From JAIOTH01 sp964486685 (GTDB lineage: Bacteria > Patescibacteriota > Patescibacteriia > UBA1558 > S5-K13), in NCBI GenBank assembly GCA_964486685.1, contig CAZAOE010000016.1, positions 1 to 25,857 on the forward strand: a stretch of 25,857 nt of DNA, given 5' to 3'. Position 1 is the first letter of the stretch. Every line of letters starts with the position of its first letter. The position numbers were made by a program, and so were the translations under genes. The notes under the pieces are model-generated. The model did no database searches. It was not told where the DNA came from and saw only the letters and a list, made by a program, of their open reading frames with translations. Shown here piece by piece: positions 7,497 to 15,355 of this stretch.

Positions 7497-8996
7497 TTAA
7501 CTTAATTTTTTAACTACACCATTATTTCCATCAACTTCCACCAAATCACCGTCTTTAAATATCTTAGTAGCCATTCTTAAACCAATTACTCCGGGAATAC
7601 CAGCTTCGCGGGCTAAAGTAGCCGGATGAGAGGTAATTCCCGGTCCGCCGTCACAAATCAAAGCACTGGCTTTAGACAAAATTGGAGAAAAAACTGGCGT
7701 AACTTGTAAAGTAGTAATTACATCACCCTTTTTGACTTTAAAAAAATCTTTTTCACCAATTACTATCTTAACTCTACCATTAGCCTTACCTGCTGAAACT
7801 GGCATACCATTTAAAATCTTCTTGCCATAGTCAACCTTAACAAAAAAATTAAAATATTTGTGAGCTTTTTTTTGAGTATATAATAAAGTTCTTTTTGGAA
7901 AACAATGAAAAATACTTAAATCAATTCTTTGATTTAATTCACTGCTCAAGTCTTTCTTTTTAACAAGTAAATTTTCTAAATCTCTAGTCATTAAATGTCT
8001 AGCTTGTTTTAAAGATATGTGTCCTCTTTTAGCTATTTCTTTTAAAATTGGATCATAGTAATACAAGGCCTTAGAAACAATCCATTTTCTTAATTCTTTA
8101 TAATAAATTCCCTCGCGCATAGCTTGAAACAATCTCTGATGTTTTTTATCAACTTTTAACTTTTTATAAATGTCATTCACATTTTTCTTTAAAGATTCTT
8201 CTGCTTGAAAAATTTTGCTTAATTCCTTTTCAGGATCTTTTTTTAAATGTTCATTAAATCTACTAACAAAATCAGAAAAAATCAAAACATCAGCATCATA
8301 ATCTCGAGTAATCCAAAAAAATTTTCGCTCGTGTCTTTTAATTGGTTTATATAATAACTTTTCCTTTTTAATATTTTCTAAATTTTCTGATTTTAAAATT
8401 TTTAACCATTTATTATTCTTTTTAATCAAAGAACAAATTTTCAATGTCTCTATTTTTTCAACAGTATTTATCATTGATGCCCTTTCGGTAATTAAAATAT
8501 CTAGACACCGAGCTACTTTAACCTTATTTTTTTCTAAAGAATTAATATAATCTCTTAAATAATTGAAAAAATAAATTTCCATAGCCAAAACAGGAAAATA
8601 ATGTGAATATATCTCTTTATATCTTCTCTCAAATTCTTGATGAAGTTTAATAAGTTTTTTATCTGAGAATTTAACTAAATCTTTAGATTTATTATTTTTA
8701 TTTAGAAAATAATAAAATTCTTTGTAAAAATTTCTTTGTCTGGTAGCCAATTTAATAAAAATATCTGGTTCTGCTAAAACTTTTTTCATAATAAACTTGC
8801 CAACCTTTTCATGATTATCCTTATCCATAAAAACATACATATGTTTATTTTGAAAAATCAAAACTACTTGCTCATAAGCTCGACCTATGACTTTTTTCAT
8901 TTCCCGACAAATTGACTCCGTGGAAAAATAATTAGGAAAAGGACTTAAATTTTGTCGCTGGGAAAGTTGAAACCAATTTAATTTTTTATCTAACAT
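7497..8996 (-). CDS. PEP-utiliser swivel-domain protein (acceptor 2, divergent type)
   Basis: 499 residues. The C-terminal swivel domain has DGGPGITSHPATLAREAGIP with the phospho-accepting His at residue 457 and ends in KDGDLVEVDGNNG. This is the most divergent active site of the six: the others read GG-x-x-C-H-A-A, whereas here the block is GITSHPAT, and the usual W..GP motif of the middle domain reads WITRDYDADV instead. The rest is helical and basic, with LSKASALIC before the His and LSLKQAR-type spacing upstream as in the paralogues. It lies 35 nt downstream of the winged-helix paralogue and 4 nt upstream of the metallo-beta-lactamase gene. It may use a different substrate or partner from the rest. 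Swivel assignment firm, substrate unknown. Confidence 0.8.
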   Translation of the reverse strand: MLDKKLNWFQLSQRQNLSPFPNYFSTESICREMKKVIGRAYEQVVLIFQNKHMYVFMDKDNHEKVGKFIMKKVLAEPDIFIKLATRQRNFYKEFYYFLNKNNKSKDLVKFSDKKLIKLHQEFERRYKEIYSHYFPVLAMEIYFFNYLRDYINSLEKNKVKVARCLDILITERASMINTVEKIETLKICSLIKKNNKWLKILKSENLENIKKEKLLYKPIKRHERKFFWITRDYDADVLIFSDFVSRFNEHLKKDPEKELSKIFQAEESLKKNVNDIYKKLKVDKKHQRLFQAMREGIYYKELRKWIVSKALYYYDPILKEIAKRGHISLKQARHLMTRDLENLLVKKKDLSSELNQRIDLSIFHCFPKRTLLYTQKKAHKYFNFFVKVDYGKKILNGMPVSAGKANGRVKIVIGEKDFFKVKKGDVITTLQVTPVFSPILSKASALICDGGPGITSHPATLAREAGIPGVIGLRMATKIFKDGDLVEVDGNNGVVKKLS

Positions 8997-9031
8997 ATAT
9001 ATAGTTTAACAAGTTTTATTAATATCAACAA

Positions 9032-10849
9032 TTAATTATTTTTCTTAATAATACTAATTTTTCCATGCGTAGCATCAACATCTACAATGTCTCCATCTCT
9101 TAATACTTTACTAGCTATTTTAGTACCCACTACACAAGGAATTGATAATTCCCGAGAGATTACTGCTGCATGACAAACAATCCCACCGACATCAGTAATA
9201 ATAGCTGAGGCCTTTTTAATAGCTGGCACTAAGTCTGGACTAGTAGCCATTGATATTAAAACCATACCATCTTTCATTTTTTTAATATCCTCAGAAGTAT
9301 CAACAATACAAACTTCACCCCTGGCTCTTCCCGGGGAAGCACAATCACCATTTAAAATTTTTACATTTTTTACATCTTCTTCAAGAATCTCTAAATTAGA
9401 AATGAACTTTTTAGCTTTTTGTCCTTCTAATAAACTATCTTGACTATAATGACCCCGCGAATAATGAAAGCTAAATTTATATCTTTCATTTAATTTTTTA
9501 GCACTAAATTTATTATTCAATAAAAGTTCTCTAAATTCATGAGGATACATAAATCTTAATTGTCTGATTGATAAATAATAACGACGTCCAATTTCATTAA
9601 ATAAATTTTCCTGCGCCGAATAACTATAAAACATTACTTCCTTACGCGAACCTTTGGTAAAAATTAAATCACTGACAAAATCAAATAATTTCTGATGTTT
9701 AACATCAATATTCAAATCTTTAATTAATTCTTTCTTGAATTTAGTAATTTTTTTTCTTTCTCCTTTGATGTTTTCTAATAATTTTTCTGGATTAGCGTTC
9801 TGTTTTATTAAGCTACTTAAAATATTTATAAAATAATCTTTATTCCAACCCGGCCCAATTGTACCATAGCCGATCCAACCATAATTAATAATATGATTTT
9901 CAATATCATTATTAATCTGTTTGTTAAATTTATTTAACTTTTTATTAATAATTCTGGTTTCTGTATTTTTAAAATACCCTTTTAATTCTAAATTTTTATT
10001 AATTTTGCTTAATATTTTTAAAAGACCTTTATATTCTTCAGCTGTTTTACTCTCCTTATCTGAAGTTGTTAAAATAGAGAAAACCTCACCCAAAGAATAT
10101 TTATGTTTATTTATTTTAGACTTTAAATAATTTATTAAATATTTAGAAAAGAAAGCTTCACCAAAATCGCAAAAACTCTGCATCCAATGCAAGCCATGAA
10201 GTTCTTCATAAATATTATAATAATTTTTATAGATTTGATATAATTCTTTATTATTTAAAATCTTTAAATTAGTATCTAATAAATCATCAGTGGCTCGATA
10301 TAAAATGTCTTGTTTTTCTAATAATAAATTAATATATCCCCTACTCCAGGATTGATTAACTACTGCCTTTTCTAATAATTCTTTAGATATCTTCTCGTAA
10401 TCTCCTTTGATCAACATTAAAGAACAAATTCCATTTTGATATCTAACGGCTGTCTGATAAAATTTATTTTTAAAACCCATTTGCTTTAAAAATTTATTAG
10501 CTGTGTCTACGCACCAAGCATGAGCAGCCATCATTGGGTAATAACCAGGAATTTCCTCTACAATAAACCATTTGTCTCGATTTTGAAATTCGGCATATTT
10601 TTTAAATAAAATTTTCAAACCCAGAAAAAAATCATTTTTCTGATTTAACTTAAAAAATTTCTTGCCTTCTTTGGAATAAGAATTTAAAAAACCATTTTTT
10701 TCTAGATACACTAATTCTTTATGAACATTAGCTGGATCTAACTTTAAAGTATTCACAATCTGGCGAGCGTAAAAACTTTGATCTATATTTTCAAAAAATA
10801 AAGCCAGTATTTTCAATCGTGCCTGTGAACTAATAATTTTATCTAACAT
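9032..10849 (-). CDS. Winged-helix / PEP-swivel fusion, probable phosphotransfer-linked regulator (acceptor 3)
   Basis: 605 residues, about 100 longer than the paralogues. Residues 1 to about 70 are a winged helix-turn-helix of ArsR/MarR-like form: SQARLKILALFF, then YARQIVNTLKLDPANVHKEL as HTH, and NGFLNSYSKEGKKFFKLN as the wing. The middle helical domain carries YGWIGYGTIGP (W..GP motif) and RKEVMFYSYSAQ..SIRQLRFMYPHEFRELLL. The end is a full swivel domain, VGGIVCHAAVISREL, with the phospho-accepting His at 560. It is the first gene of an operon with acceptor 2 and the metallo-beta-lactamase. Its upstream region holds a 13-bp inverted repeat spanning the -35 box and a 16-bp palindrome near the expected transcript start, fitting autoregulation. 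Inference: ligand binding or phosphorylation alters DNA binding. I know of no described regulator of this architecture, but I cannot search. Confidence 0.8.
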   Translation of the reverse strand: MLDKIISSQARLKILALFFENIDQSFYARQIVNTLKLDPANVHKELVYLEKNGFLNSYSKEGKKFFKLNQKNDFFLGLKILFKKYAEFQNRDKWFIVEEIPGYYPMMAAHAWCVDTANKFLKQMGFKNKFYQTAVRYQNGICSLMLIKGDYEKISKELLEKAVVNQSWSRGYINLLLEKQDILYRATDDLLDTNLKILNNKELYQIYKNYYNIYEELHGLHWMQSFCDFGEAFFSKYLINYLKSKINKHKYSLGEVFSILTTSDKESKTAEEYKGLLKILSKINKNLELKGYFKNTETRIINKKLNKFNKQINNDIENHIINYGWIGYGTIGPGWNKDYFINILSSLIKQNANPEKLLENIKGERKKITKFKKELIKDLNIDVKHQKLFDFVSDLIFTKGSRKEVMFYSYSAQENLFNEIGRRYYLSIRQLRFMYPHEFRELLLNNKFSAKKLNERYKFSFHYSRGHYSQDSLLEGQKAKKFISNLEILEEDVKNVKILNGDCASPGRARGEVCIVDTSEDIKKMKDGMVLISMATSPDLVPAIKKASAIITDVGGIVCHAAVISRELSIPCVVGTKIASKVLRDGDIVDVDATHGKISIIKKNN

Positions 10850-10875
10850 AAGATTGGTTTAAAGGTTAATGGTAA

Positions 10876-10913
10876 AAGTATAAAGTACTTTATAAAATTT
10901 TTACTTTATACTT
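10876..10913. promoter_or_regulatory. Palindromic operator candidate near the start of the winged-helix operon transcript
   Basis: TATAAAGTACTTTATA at 10879-10894 is a perfect 16-bp palindrome. The half AAGTATAAAGTA (10876-10887) also pairs perfectly with TACTTTATACTT (10902-10913), giving a 12-bp inverted repeat with a 14-nt spacer. So one half-site occurs three times. It lies between the -10 box (10915-10920) and the start codon at 10849, where a bound repressor would block transcription. Confidence 0.55.
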
Positions 10914-10914
10914 A

Positions 10915-10943
10915 AATATATACCTATATTGTAATTTTGTCAA
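10915..10943 (-). promoter_or_regulatory. Promoter of the winged-helix swivel operon
   Basis: Read on the minus strand: TTGACA (10943-10938), exactly 17 bases, TATATT (10920-10915), 66 nt before the start codon at 10849. The -35 box lies inside one arm of the 13-bp inverted repeat shared with the divergent promoter. Confidence 0.7.
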
Positions 10944-10962
10944 TGCCTCTTGACAAAATTAC
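10931..10962. promoter_or_regulatory. Perfect 13-bp inverted repeat containing both divergent -35 boxes
   Basis: GTAATTTTGTCAA (10931-10943), a 6-nt spacer, and TTGACAAAATTAC (10950-10962) are exact reverse complements. Each arm contains one TTGACA, facing away from the other. A dimeric regulator bound here would act on both transcription directions. The winged-helix protein encoded immediately to the left is the obvious candidate (inference). Confidence 0.7.
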
Positions 10963-10978
10963 CATAATGATATATACT
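10950..10978 (+). promoter_or_regulatory. Strong promoter of the 11071 phosphatase gene
   Basis: TTGACA (10950-10955), exactly 17 bases, TATACT (10973-10978). The expected leader is about 85 nt. It contains a perfect match to a DnaA-box consensus (TGTGGATAA, 10998-11006) and a small hairpin ATTCCC-ATTA-GGGAAT (11036-11051) before the Shine-Dalgarno sequence AGGAGG (11061-11066). Confidence 0.7.
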
Positions 10979-11070
10979 AATACAATACCTTAAAAACTGT
11001 GGATAACTTTTTAAAAGGTAAAAAAACAAAAAAAAATTCCCATTAGGGAATAAGAATCCTAGGAGGATAC

Positions 11071-11676
11071 ATGGAAACGACGATCGTTTTCGTCCGTCAT
11101 CTCTTCCATAAGAAACAAGTAGTTTCTGAGGAAGAAAAGGCCCTTGCTAGAAAAATTGGTCAAGCCTTAGCCGAAAAAGGTATTAGCTTTGATCAGGTAT
11201 TTTCTTCACCACAAGGAAGATGTTTAACCACTATCATCGAACTGCAAACTGGAATGGGAAAAATTCTTCCCGTTCGAACTAGTGATGCAATTGGAGATGC
11301 AAAACTTGGTGCCCATCCTTTTGACAAGGCATACATCGAGAACTTGAAAGCAGAAGCCAGTGCCAAGGGCGTTGGTGCTGAAGGTTTACTTCTATCTCGA
11401 AAAGATGAAGAAACTGTTGACAAAATCCGTGCCCGTGGTCAAGAAGGTGCTAATTTTGTCCGGGAACAAATAAAAAAATTTCCTGGAAAAACGCTAGCCT
11501 TCTCATCTCATGGTGCCTCTCGTCTAGAAACTGTAATTGCTAATCTCTCTGGCACACCCCTCTCTGAAATCGAAATAATGAATCGTGGTGCCGTTTATAT
11601 CCTCAAGTTTGAGGATGATGAATGCACCACAATCGATTATCTTGGTTGTTTAGGCCACAGACCTAAAGCCGAGTAA
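11071..11676 (+). CDS. Histidine phosphatase superfamily protein with RHL motif
   Basis: 201 residues. VFVRHLF (R9-H10-L11) replaces the RHG motif, SSPQGRCLT gives the family's SP..R block (R50), and FSSHGAS gives the second catalytic His (H147). The length and compact form are near those of SixA/GpmB-type phosphatases. Base composition stands out: about 45% GC in a sample line, against well under 30% in neighbouring genes, with codons such as CGT, GCC and CTC. It also has the only consensus AGGAGG Shine-Dalgarno sequence I saw in the window, five bases upstream of ATG, plus a consensus promoter and a good terminator. This suggests high expression or recent acquisition. It is divergent from the winged-helix swivel operon across a shared operator. 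Likely removes phosphate from a phosphohistidine or small molecule; the Leu after the catalytic His makes activity uncertain. Confidence 0.8.
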   Translation: METTIVFVRHLFHKKQVVSEEEKALARKIGQALAEKGISFDQVFSSPQGRCLTTIIELQTGMGKILPVRTSDAIGDAKLGAHPFDKAYIENLKAEASAKGVGAEGLLLSRKDEETVDKIRARGQEGANFVREQIKKFPGKTLAFSSHGASRLETVIANLSGTPLSEIEIMNRGAVYILKFEDDECTTIDYLGCLGHRPKAE

Positions 11677-11689
11677 TCGACAAAAGCAT

Positions 11690-11722
11690 AAAAGCCCAAT
11701 GCGTAATGCAAAGGGCTTTTTT
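11690..11722 (+). terminator. Intrinsic terminator after the 11071 phosphatase gene
   Basis: AAAAGCCC (11690-11697) pairs with GGGCTTTT (11713-11720) and the T-run continues to 11722. The loop has a short internal TGC/GCA pairing. It is 13 nt after the stop. Read on the minus strand the stem is followed by TTTT, so it may also end the convergent HAD operon (stop at 11744). Confidence 0.8.
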
Positions 11723-11743
11723 ACTTGTTTAAAAATTTATCTT

Positions 11744-12352
11744 TTAAATATATAAATATTTTCTCAAATCTTTTTCAAACTGCTGATAATTTTTTACAAA
11801 AATAATTTTCATACCCATTTCTTGAGCATCTACTAAATTAGCCATTTGATCATCAGCATAAACAATCTCATTTGCTTTTACCTTGAATCTTTTTATTATC
11901 AATCTTAAGGTCTTTCTACTTGCCTTTGGTAGGTCTAATTCCCAGGTATTAATCATGTGCTTGAATATTTCTCCTAATTTATATTTTCTATTAACATCTA
12001 CAAATTGACTCCTAGTATTTTTGGTCAGTAATAATGCTTTATAACCCTTTTGAATAAGTTCTTTATTTAATTTAACAGCTCGAGGATTAAGTTTAATTAA
12101 ACCATAATGCAAATCCCGCAATTCCTGCCAAGTAATTGGTAATTTAAAATAATCTACTGTCCTCTGCCACGCTTCTTTCTGACTAATTTTTCTAAGAGCC
12201 GCCAAATTAAAAAACTTTCTATACATAATTTCCTGATACTCTTCAAATTTACCACCAAATTTTTCAACCAAAGCTCGAGAAGTATTAGGATAACCTTCGT
12301 TCATTACAATTCCATAGCAGTCTAAAATAACTAATTTTACTTTTTTATTCAT
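11744..12352 (-). CDS. HAD-superfamily hydrolase
   Basis: 202 residues. Motif I is VILDCYG with the nucleophile D11; the residue two positions later is Tyr13 rather than Asp, as in the DxYG type seen in haloacid-dehalogenase-like members. Motif II is LLLTKNT (T110), motif III is LPKASR (K143), and motif IV is YADDQMANL (D167, D168). A helical cap fills residues about 15-90. The start codon overlaps the stop of the upstream swivel protein (ATGA, 12349-12352), so the two are translationally coupled. It is the last gene of the four-gene run 16861-11744. Probably a small-molecule phosphatase. Its coupling to the three swivel proteins suggests it acts on a phosphorylated product of theirs (inference). 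Confidence 0.8.
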   Translation of the reverse strand: MNKKVKLVILDCYGIVMNEGYPNTSRALVEKFGGKFEEYQEIMYRKFFNLAALRKISQKEAWQRTVDYFKLPITWQELRDLHYGLIKLNPRAVKLNKELIQKGYKALLLTKNTRSQFVDVNRKYKLGEIFKHMINTWELDLPKASRKTLRLIIKRFKVKANEIVYADDQMANLVDAQEMGMKIIFVKNYQQFEKDLRKYLYI

Positions 12353-13866
12353 AATTTTTTAATTAATCCCTGATTAGTGTCTACCTCCACTTTATCTCCA
12401 TCTTTTAAAATTTTTGTAGCAATTTTTGTGCCGACAATGCAGGGAATTTTTAATTCCCGAGAAACTATGGCTGCATGACAAGTTAAACCGCCAATATCGG
12501 CAATAATAGCTACTGCTTTTTTCATAACTGGCACAATATCTGGAGTAGTAGCAATAGATACCAAAATGTCTCCTTCTTCAAATTTTTCCATCTCTGAAGT
12601 CAAATTAACTATCTTAACTTGGCCCCTAATAACCCCCTCTCCAACATAAGCCACTTGTCCAAAAAATTCCGAAATATTTTCATCTATTTCTTCTAATTCC
12701 ACATTATTTTCTACCCACTTTTTAGCTTTCTCTCCTAATAAAATCTCCTCATTATCAACTTTAGAAATTAAAACGCAATATCTTAATCTTTGATTTAAAA
12801 TATCTACAGTTGGCAATTCTCCGGTTTCTAAATAATACAAAACCTCGCGCACCGTACAAACCCCCATTTGTTTAAAGCTTAAAGATTCTTTTTTTCTAAA
12901 ATAATCTAAAAGTTTATTGATTGTAAAACAGGCTAAAAACATCATTTTGGTTCTTAAAAATTTAGTTTGCATGGAATCTTGGGCAATTTTTATCATATAT
13001 AATTCTTCTTTACTAAACTTTATTTCAGCAATAATTTTCTCTTGTCTTTTTTTATTTTCCAAAAGCTCATTATTTAATTTTTCTAATTGCTCTTGCGGGC
13101 TAGTTTTAATAGAAAGTATCTTTTTTAAATCTACAATCGCATTATTAATTTTATATTCTGGCCCAGTATAACTATAAGTTAACCAAGACCATTGAAAAAC
13201 ATGCTCCTCTATTTTCTTTAAAATCTTAGCTGGAAGCTTTTCTAAAATATCATCTCTCTCCAAAAAAATCTTTTTTAAATCTTCTCTTTGGTAAATTTCT
13301 TGAGCAATTTGAGTCAAACTTTCCAAACCTTTCCGATCCCAATTTTGATTATAACTAGAACTTAATAAACTCAAATATTTACTTTTCCGATTTTCTGGAA
13401 TTGGTTTAGCTGCTAAAATTTTTTCCAATTCTTTGGTAATTCCTCCACACCCAAACTCAATTATTGGGTCTATTAAACCATAAACACAGATACTGGTATA
13501 TAAAGAAAAAATTTTTCTAATAATCTTTTTCCTTTCTCCAATGCTAATCTTATCTTTTCTTAAGTTTTTGAAACTTTGCTTACACAATTTATAAATTTTA
13601 TCTGCCCTATCTTCTATATTAAAAACTATTTGTTTTCTAAATTTTGAATCATTTTTTATTTTCGCAAAAAAACAAGGGGACATTTCGTCGCATTCTTTTT
13701 TAATTGTTCCTGCCCTGAATTTTCCATTATCCAATTCATAAGCCATACTAGAAAATCTTTTACCAGTAAAATCTTCCATTTCTTGGCTATGAAAAGCAAA
13801 AATTATTGGATCTAAACCCAAAATATTTACATTTGGCTCTTCATTAAAAAAACAATACTTATTCAT
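12349..13866 (-). CDS. PEP-utiliser swivel-domain protein (acceptor 4)
   Basis: 505 residues. The swivel domain closes the protein: GEGVIRGQVKIV begins it, IGGLTCHAAIVSRELKIP holds the phospho-accepting His at residue 464, and it ends KDGDKVEVDTNQG. The middle helical domain has the W..GP motif as YSYTGPEY and, before the swivel, a two-helix segment (LSFKQMGVCTVREVLYYLETG) matching the LSxxQ..E..LL block of the paralogues. The N-terminal ~100 residues contain scattered Cys and acidic residues and are not obviously related to those of its neighbours. It is the third gene of the 16861-11744 operon, 7 nt downstream of acceptor 5, and overlaps the HAD gene by 4 nt. Substrate unknown. Confidence 0.8.
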   Translation of the reverse strand: MNKYCFFNEEPNVNILGLDPIIFAFHSQEMEDFTGKRFSSMAYELDNGKFRAGTIKKECDEMSPCFFAKIKNDSKFRKQIVFNIEDRADKIYKLCKQSFKNLRKDKISIGERKKIIRKIFSLYTSICVYGLIDPIIEFGCGGITKELEKILAAKPIPENRKSKYLSLLSSSYNQNWDRKGLESLTQIAQEIYQREDLKKIFLERDDILEKLPAKILKKIEEHVFQWSWLTYSYTGPEYKINNAIVDLKKILSIKTSPQEQLEKLNNELLENKKRQEKIIAEIKFSKEELYMIKIAQDSMQTKFLRTKMMFLACFTINKLLDYFRKKESLSFKQMGVCTVREVLYYLETGELPTVDILNQRLRYCVLISKVDNEEILLGEKAKKWVENNVELEEIDENISEFFGQVAYVGEGVIRGQVKIVNLTSEMEKFEEGDILVSIATTPDIVPVMKKAVAIIADIGGLTCHAAIVSRELKIPCIVGTKIATKILKDGDKVEVDTNQGLIKKL

Positions 13867-13873
13867 ATAATTT

Positions 13874-15352
13874 TTATGATAATTTCCTTACTACTCCTTT
13901 ATTCGCATCAACCTCAACTAAATCTCCATCATGCAATACTCTGGTTGCGATTTTAGTTCCAATTACACAAGGAATTTTAAGTTCTCGAGAAATTATAGCG
14001 GCATGACAAGTCATCCCGCCAAAATTTGTAACTATAGCAGCTGCCTTTCTAATCGCCGGCATTAATGAAGGATCAGTATGTCCAGATACTAAAATATTAC
14101 CTTTTTTAAATTTTTCCAGTTCTGATCGCTGATTAATTATTTTTACTTCTCCCTTAACTTTCCCCCTAAAGGCCACTTGTCCTTTTAAAACATTAATATT
14201 CTTACTCTGAACATAATCTTTTATTGTCATAGAATCGATAAAATCTTCCGCCTTCTTTTCCGTTAAAATATATTCTTTTTTTCCGTCCCAATAAAAAACT
14301 GATTGATTGTATAAATTGTTAATTTTATCTTCATCAACCCTTCTTTCCAGTAAATACTTTTTCATTTCATATGGTAATATACTTCTTGCCTGTTTGATAC
14401 TTAAATTCAATCTTCTAGCCATCTCTTTAAATACTCTTTCCATCTGACAATAAGCAAAATAACTAGCATTCATTCTAAAACCCTTACTATAACAAACACT
14501 TTCTAACGCCTTAATTAAAAATTTATCGTTAGAAGAAAAATTCATCTGATTAAAAAAGTCCTTTTTCAATTTTAATTTTTCTTTCCTTTCCTGTTTTAAT
14601 GCTTTTAATTTTTGATTATAATTTATTTTCTTTTTTAAATCCTTTTTAATTTGTTTTATCAATAAATTTTTATCTTCTATTGGACCAGACCAATTATATT
14701 CCATCCACGAATAAGCATTATAAAATTTATTTATTAACTTCATTTCTCTTTGAGGAAAACTTTTCAAATTAATTAGCAATTGACAATAATCTTTTTCTTT
14801 TTTTTCTAATATGGTTTCTCTGTCAAAAAAAATAATAATATTTAAAACTTCAAAAGCTGGCAGTTTAAAACTGGAAAAATTCCTATTATGTTTAATTAAT
14901 TCTAAAACACAAGTTGTTAAATAATTGTTTTCTACTTCTAATAAATTAGGAACCATAGCTAAAACCCAAATTTTATAATGCCATTTATAAAAATTGTTAT
15001 AAATTTGATTAATCTCTAGGTCCGTCAATTTACTTAATTTTTTTGATCCGGGAATATCCTTACAAGAAGTAAATAATTTTTGCGAATAATAAATAATCTT
15101 TTCTAAAAGTTTAAATAAATCTTCTGGTCTTTTTTTAACAAATTCTAAATATTTTCTGCCCACTTTCTGAAAATCTTCTAAATTAAAATAAAGCCCAAAA
15201 TCTCTCTTATTTTTAATAAAAACACAGGTCTCTAAATTCATCCCTGAATTAACTCTTAATTTAGAAGTAAATCCCTTAAATGGAGATATAAACTGATAGA
15301 CTTCATAATCTATTAAATGTTGTGATAAATGTAAATTTTTAGTAGTAAACAT
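13874..15352 (-). CDS. PEP-utiliser swivel-domain protein (acceptor 5)
   Basis: 492 residues. The C-terminal swivel domain contains FGGMTCHAAIISRELKIP with the phospho-accepting His at 450, and ends HDGDLVEVDANKG. Over the last 54 comparable residues it agrees with acceptor 6 at 46 positions, while the N-terminal two thirds hardly align. The middle domain has YSWMEYNWSGP (W..GP) and the RLNLSIKQARSILPYEMKKYLL block. It lies 3 nt after acceptor 6 and 7 nt before acceptor 4, so they are surely co-transcribed. No signal peptide or membrane segment. There is no strong Shine-Dalgarno sequence before the ATG, so translation may be coupled to the upstream gene. Substrate unknown. Confidence 0.8.
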   Translation of the reverse strand: MFTTKNLHLSQHLIDYEVYQFISPFKGFTSKLRVNSGMNLETCVFIKNKRDFGLYFNLEDFQKVGRKYLEFVKKRPEDLFKLLEKIIYYSQKLFTSCKDIPGSKKLSKLTDLEINQIYNNFYKWHYKIWVLAMVPNLLEVENNYLTTCVLELIKHNRNFSSFKLPAFEVLNIIIFFDRETILEKKEKDYCQLLINLKSFPQREMKLINKFYNAYSWMEYNWSGPIEDKNLLIKQIKKDLKKKINYNQKLKALKQERKEKLKLKKDFFNQMNFSSNDKFLIKALESVCYSKGFRMNASYFAYCQMERVFKEMARRLNLSIKQARSILPYEMKKYLLERRVDEDKINNLYNQSVFYWDGKKEYILTEKKAEDFIDSMTIKDYVQSKNINVLKGQVAFRGKVKGEVKIINQRSELEKFKKGNILVSGHTDPSLMPAIRKAAAIVTNFGGMTCHAAIISRELKIPCVIGTKIATRVLHDGDLVEVDANKGVVRKLS

Positions 15353-15355
15353 AGA

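Noticed and set aside
9921..10130. Plus-strand 69-codon frame opposite the winged-helix swivel gene
   Set aside because: It is a low-complexity hydrophobic shadow of an AT-rich coding strand.
11193..11423. Minus-strand 76-codon frame inside the phosphatase at 11071
   Set aside because: It is antisense to a gene with a promoter, Shine-Dalgarno sequence and terminator on the plus strand.
12917..13171. Plus-strand 84-codon frame inside acceptor 4
   Set aside because: It is a shadow frame rich in Ile, Leu and Phe, as expected from the complement of Lys/Asn-rich coding.
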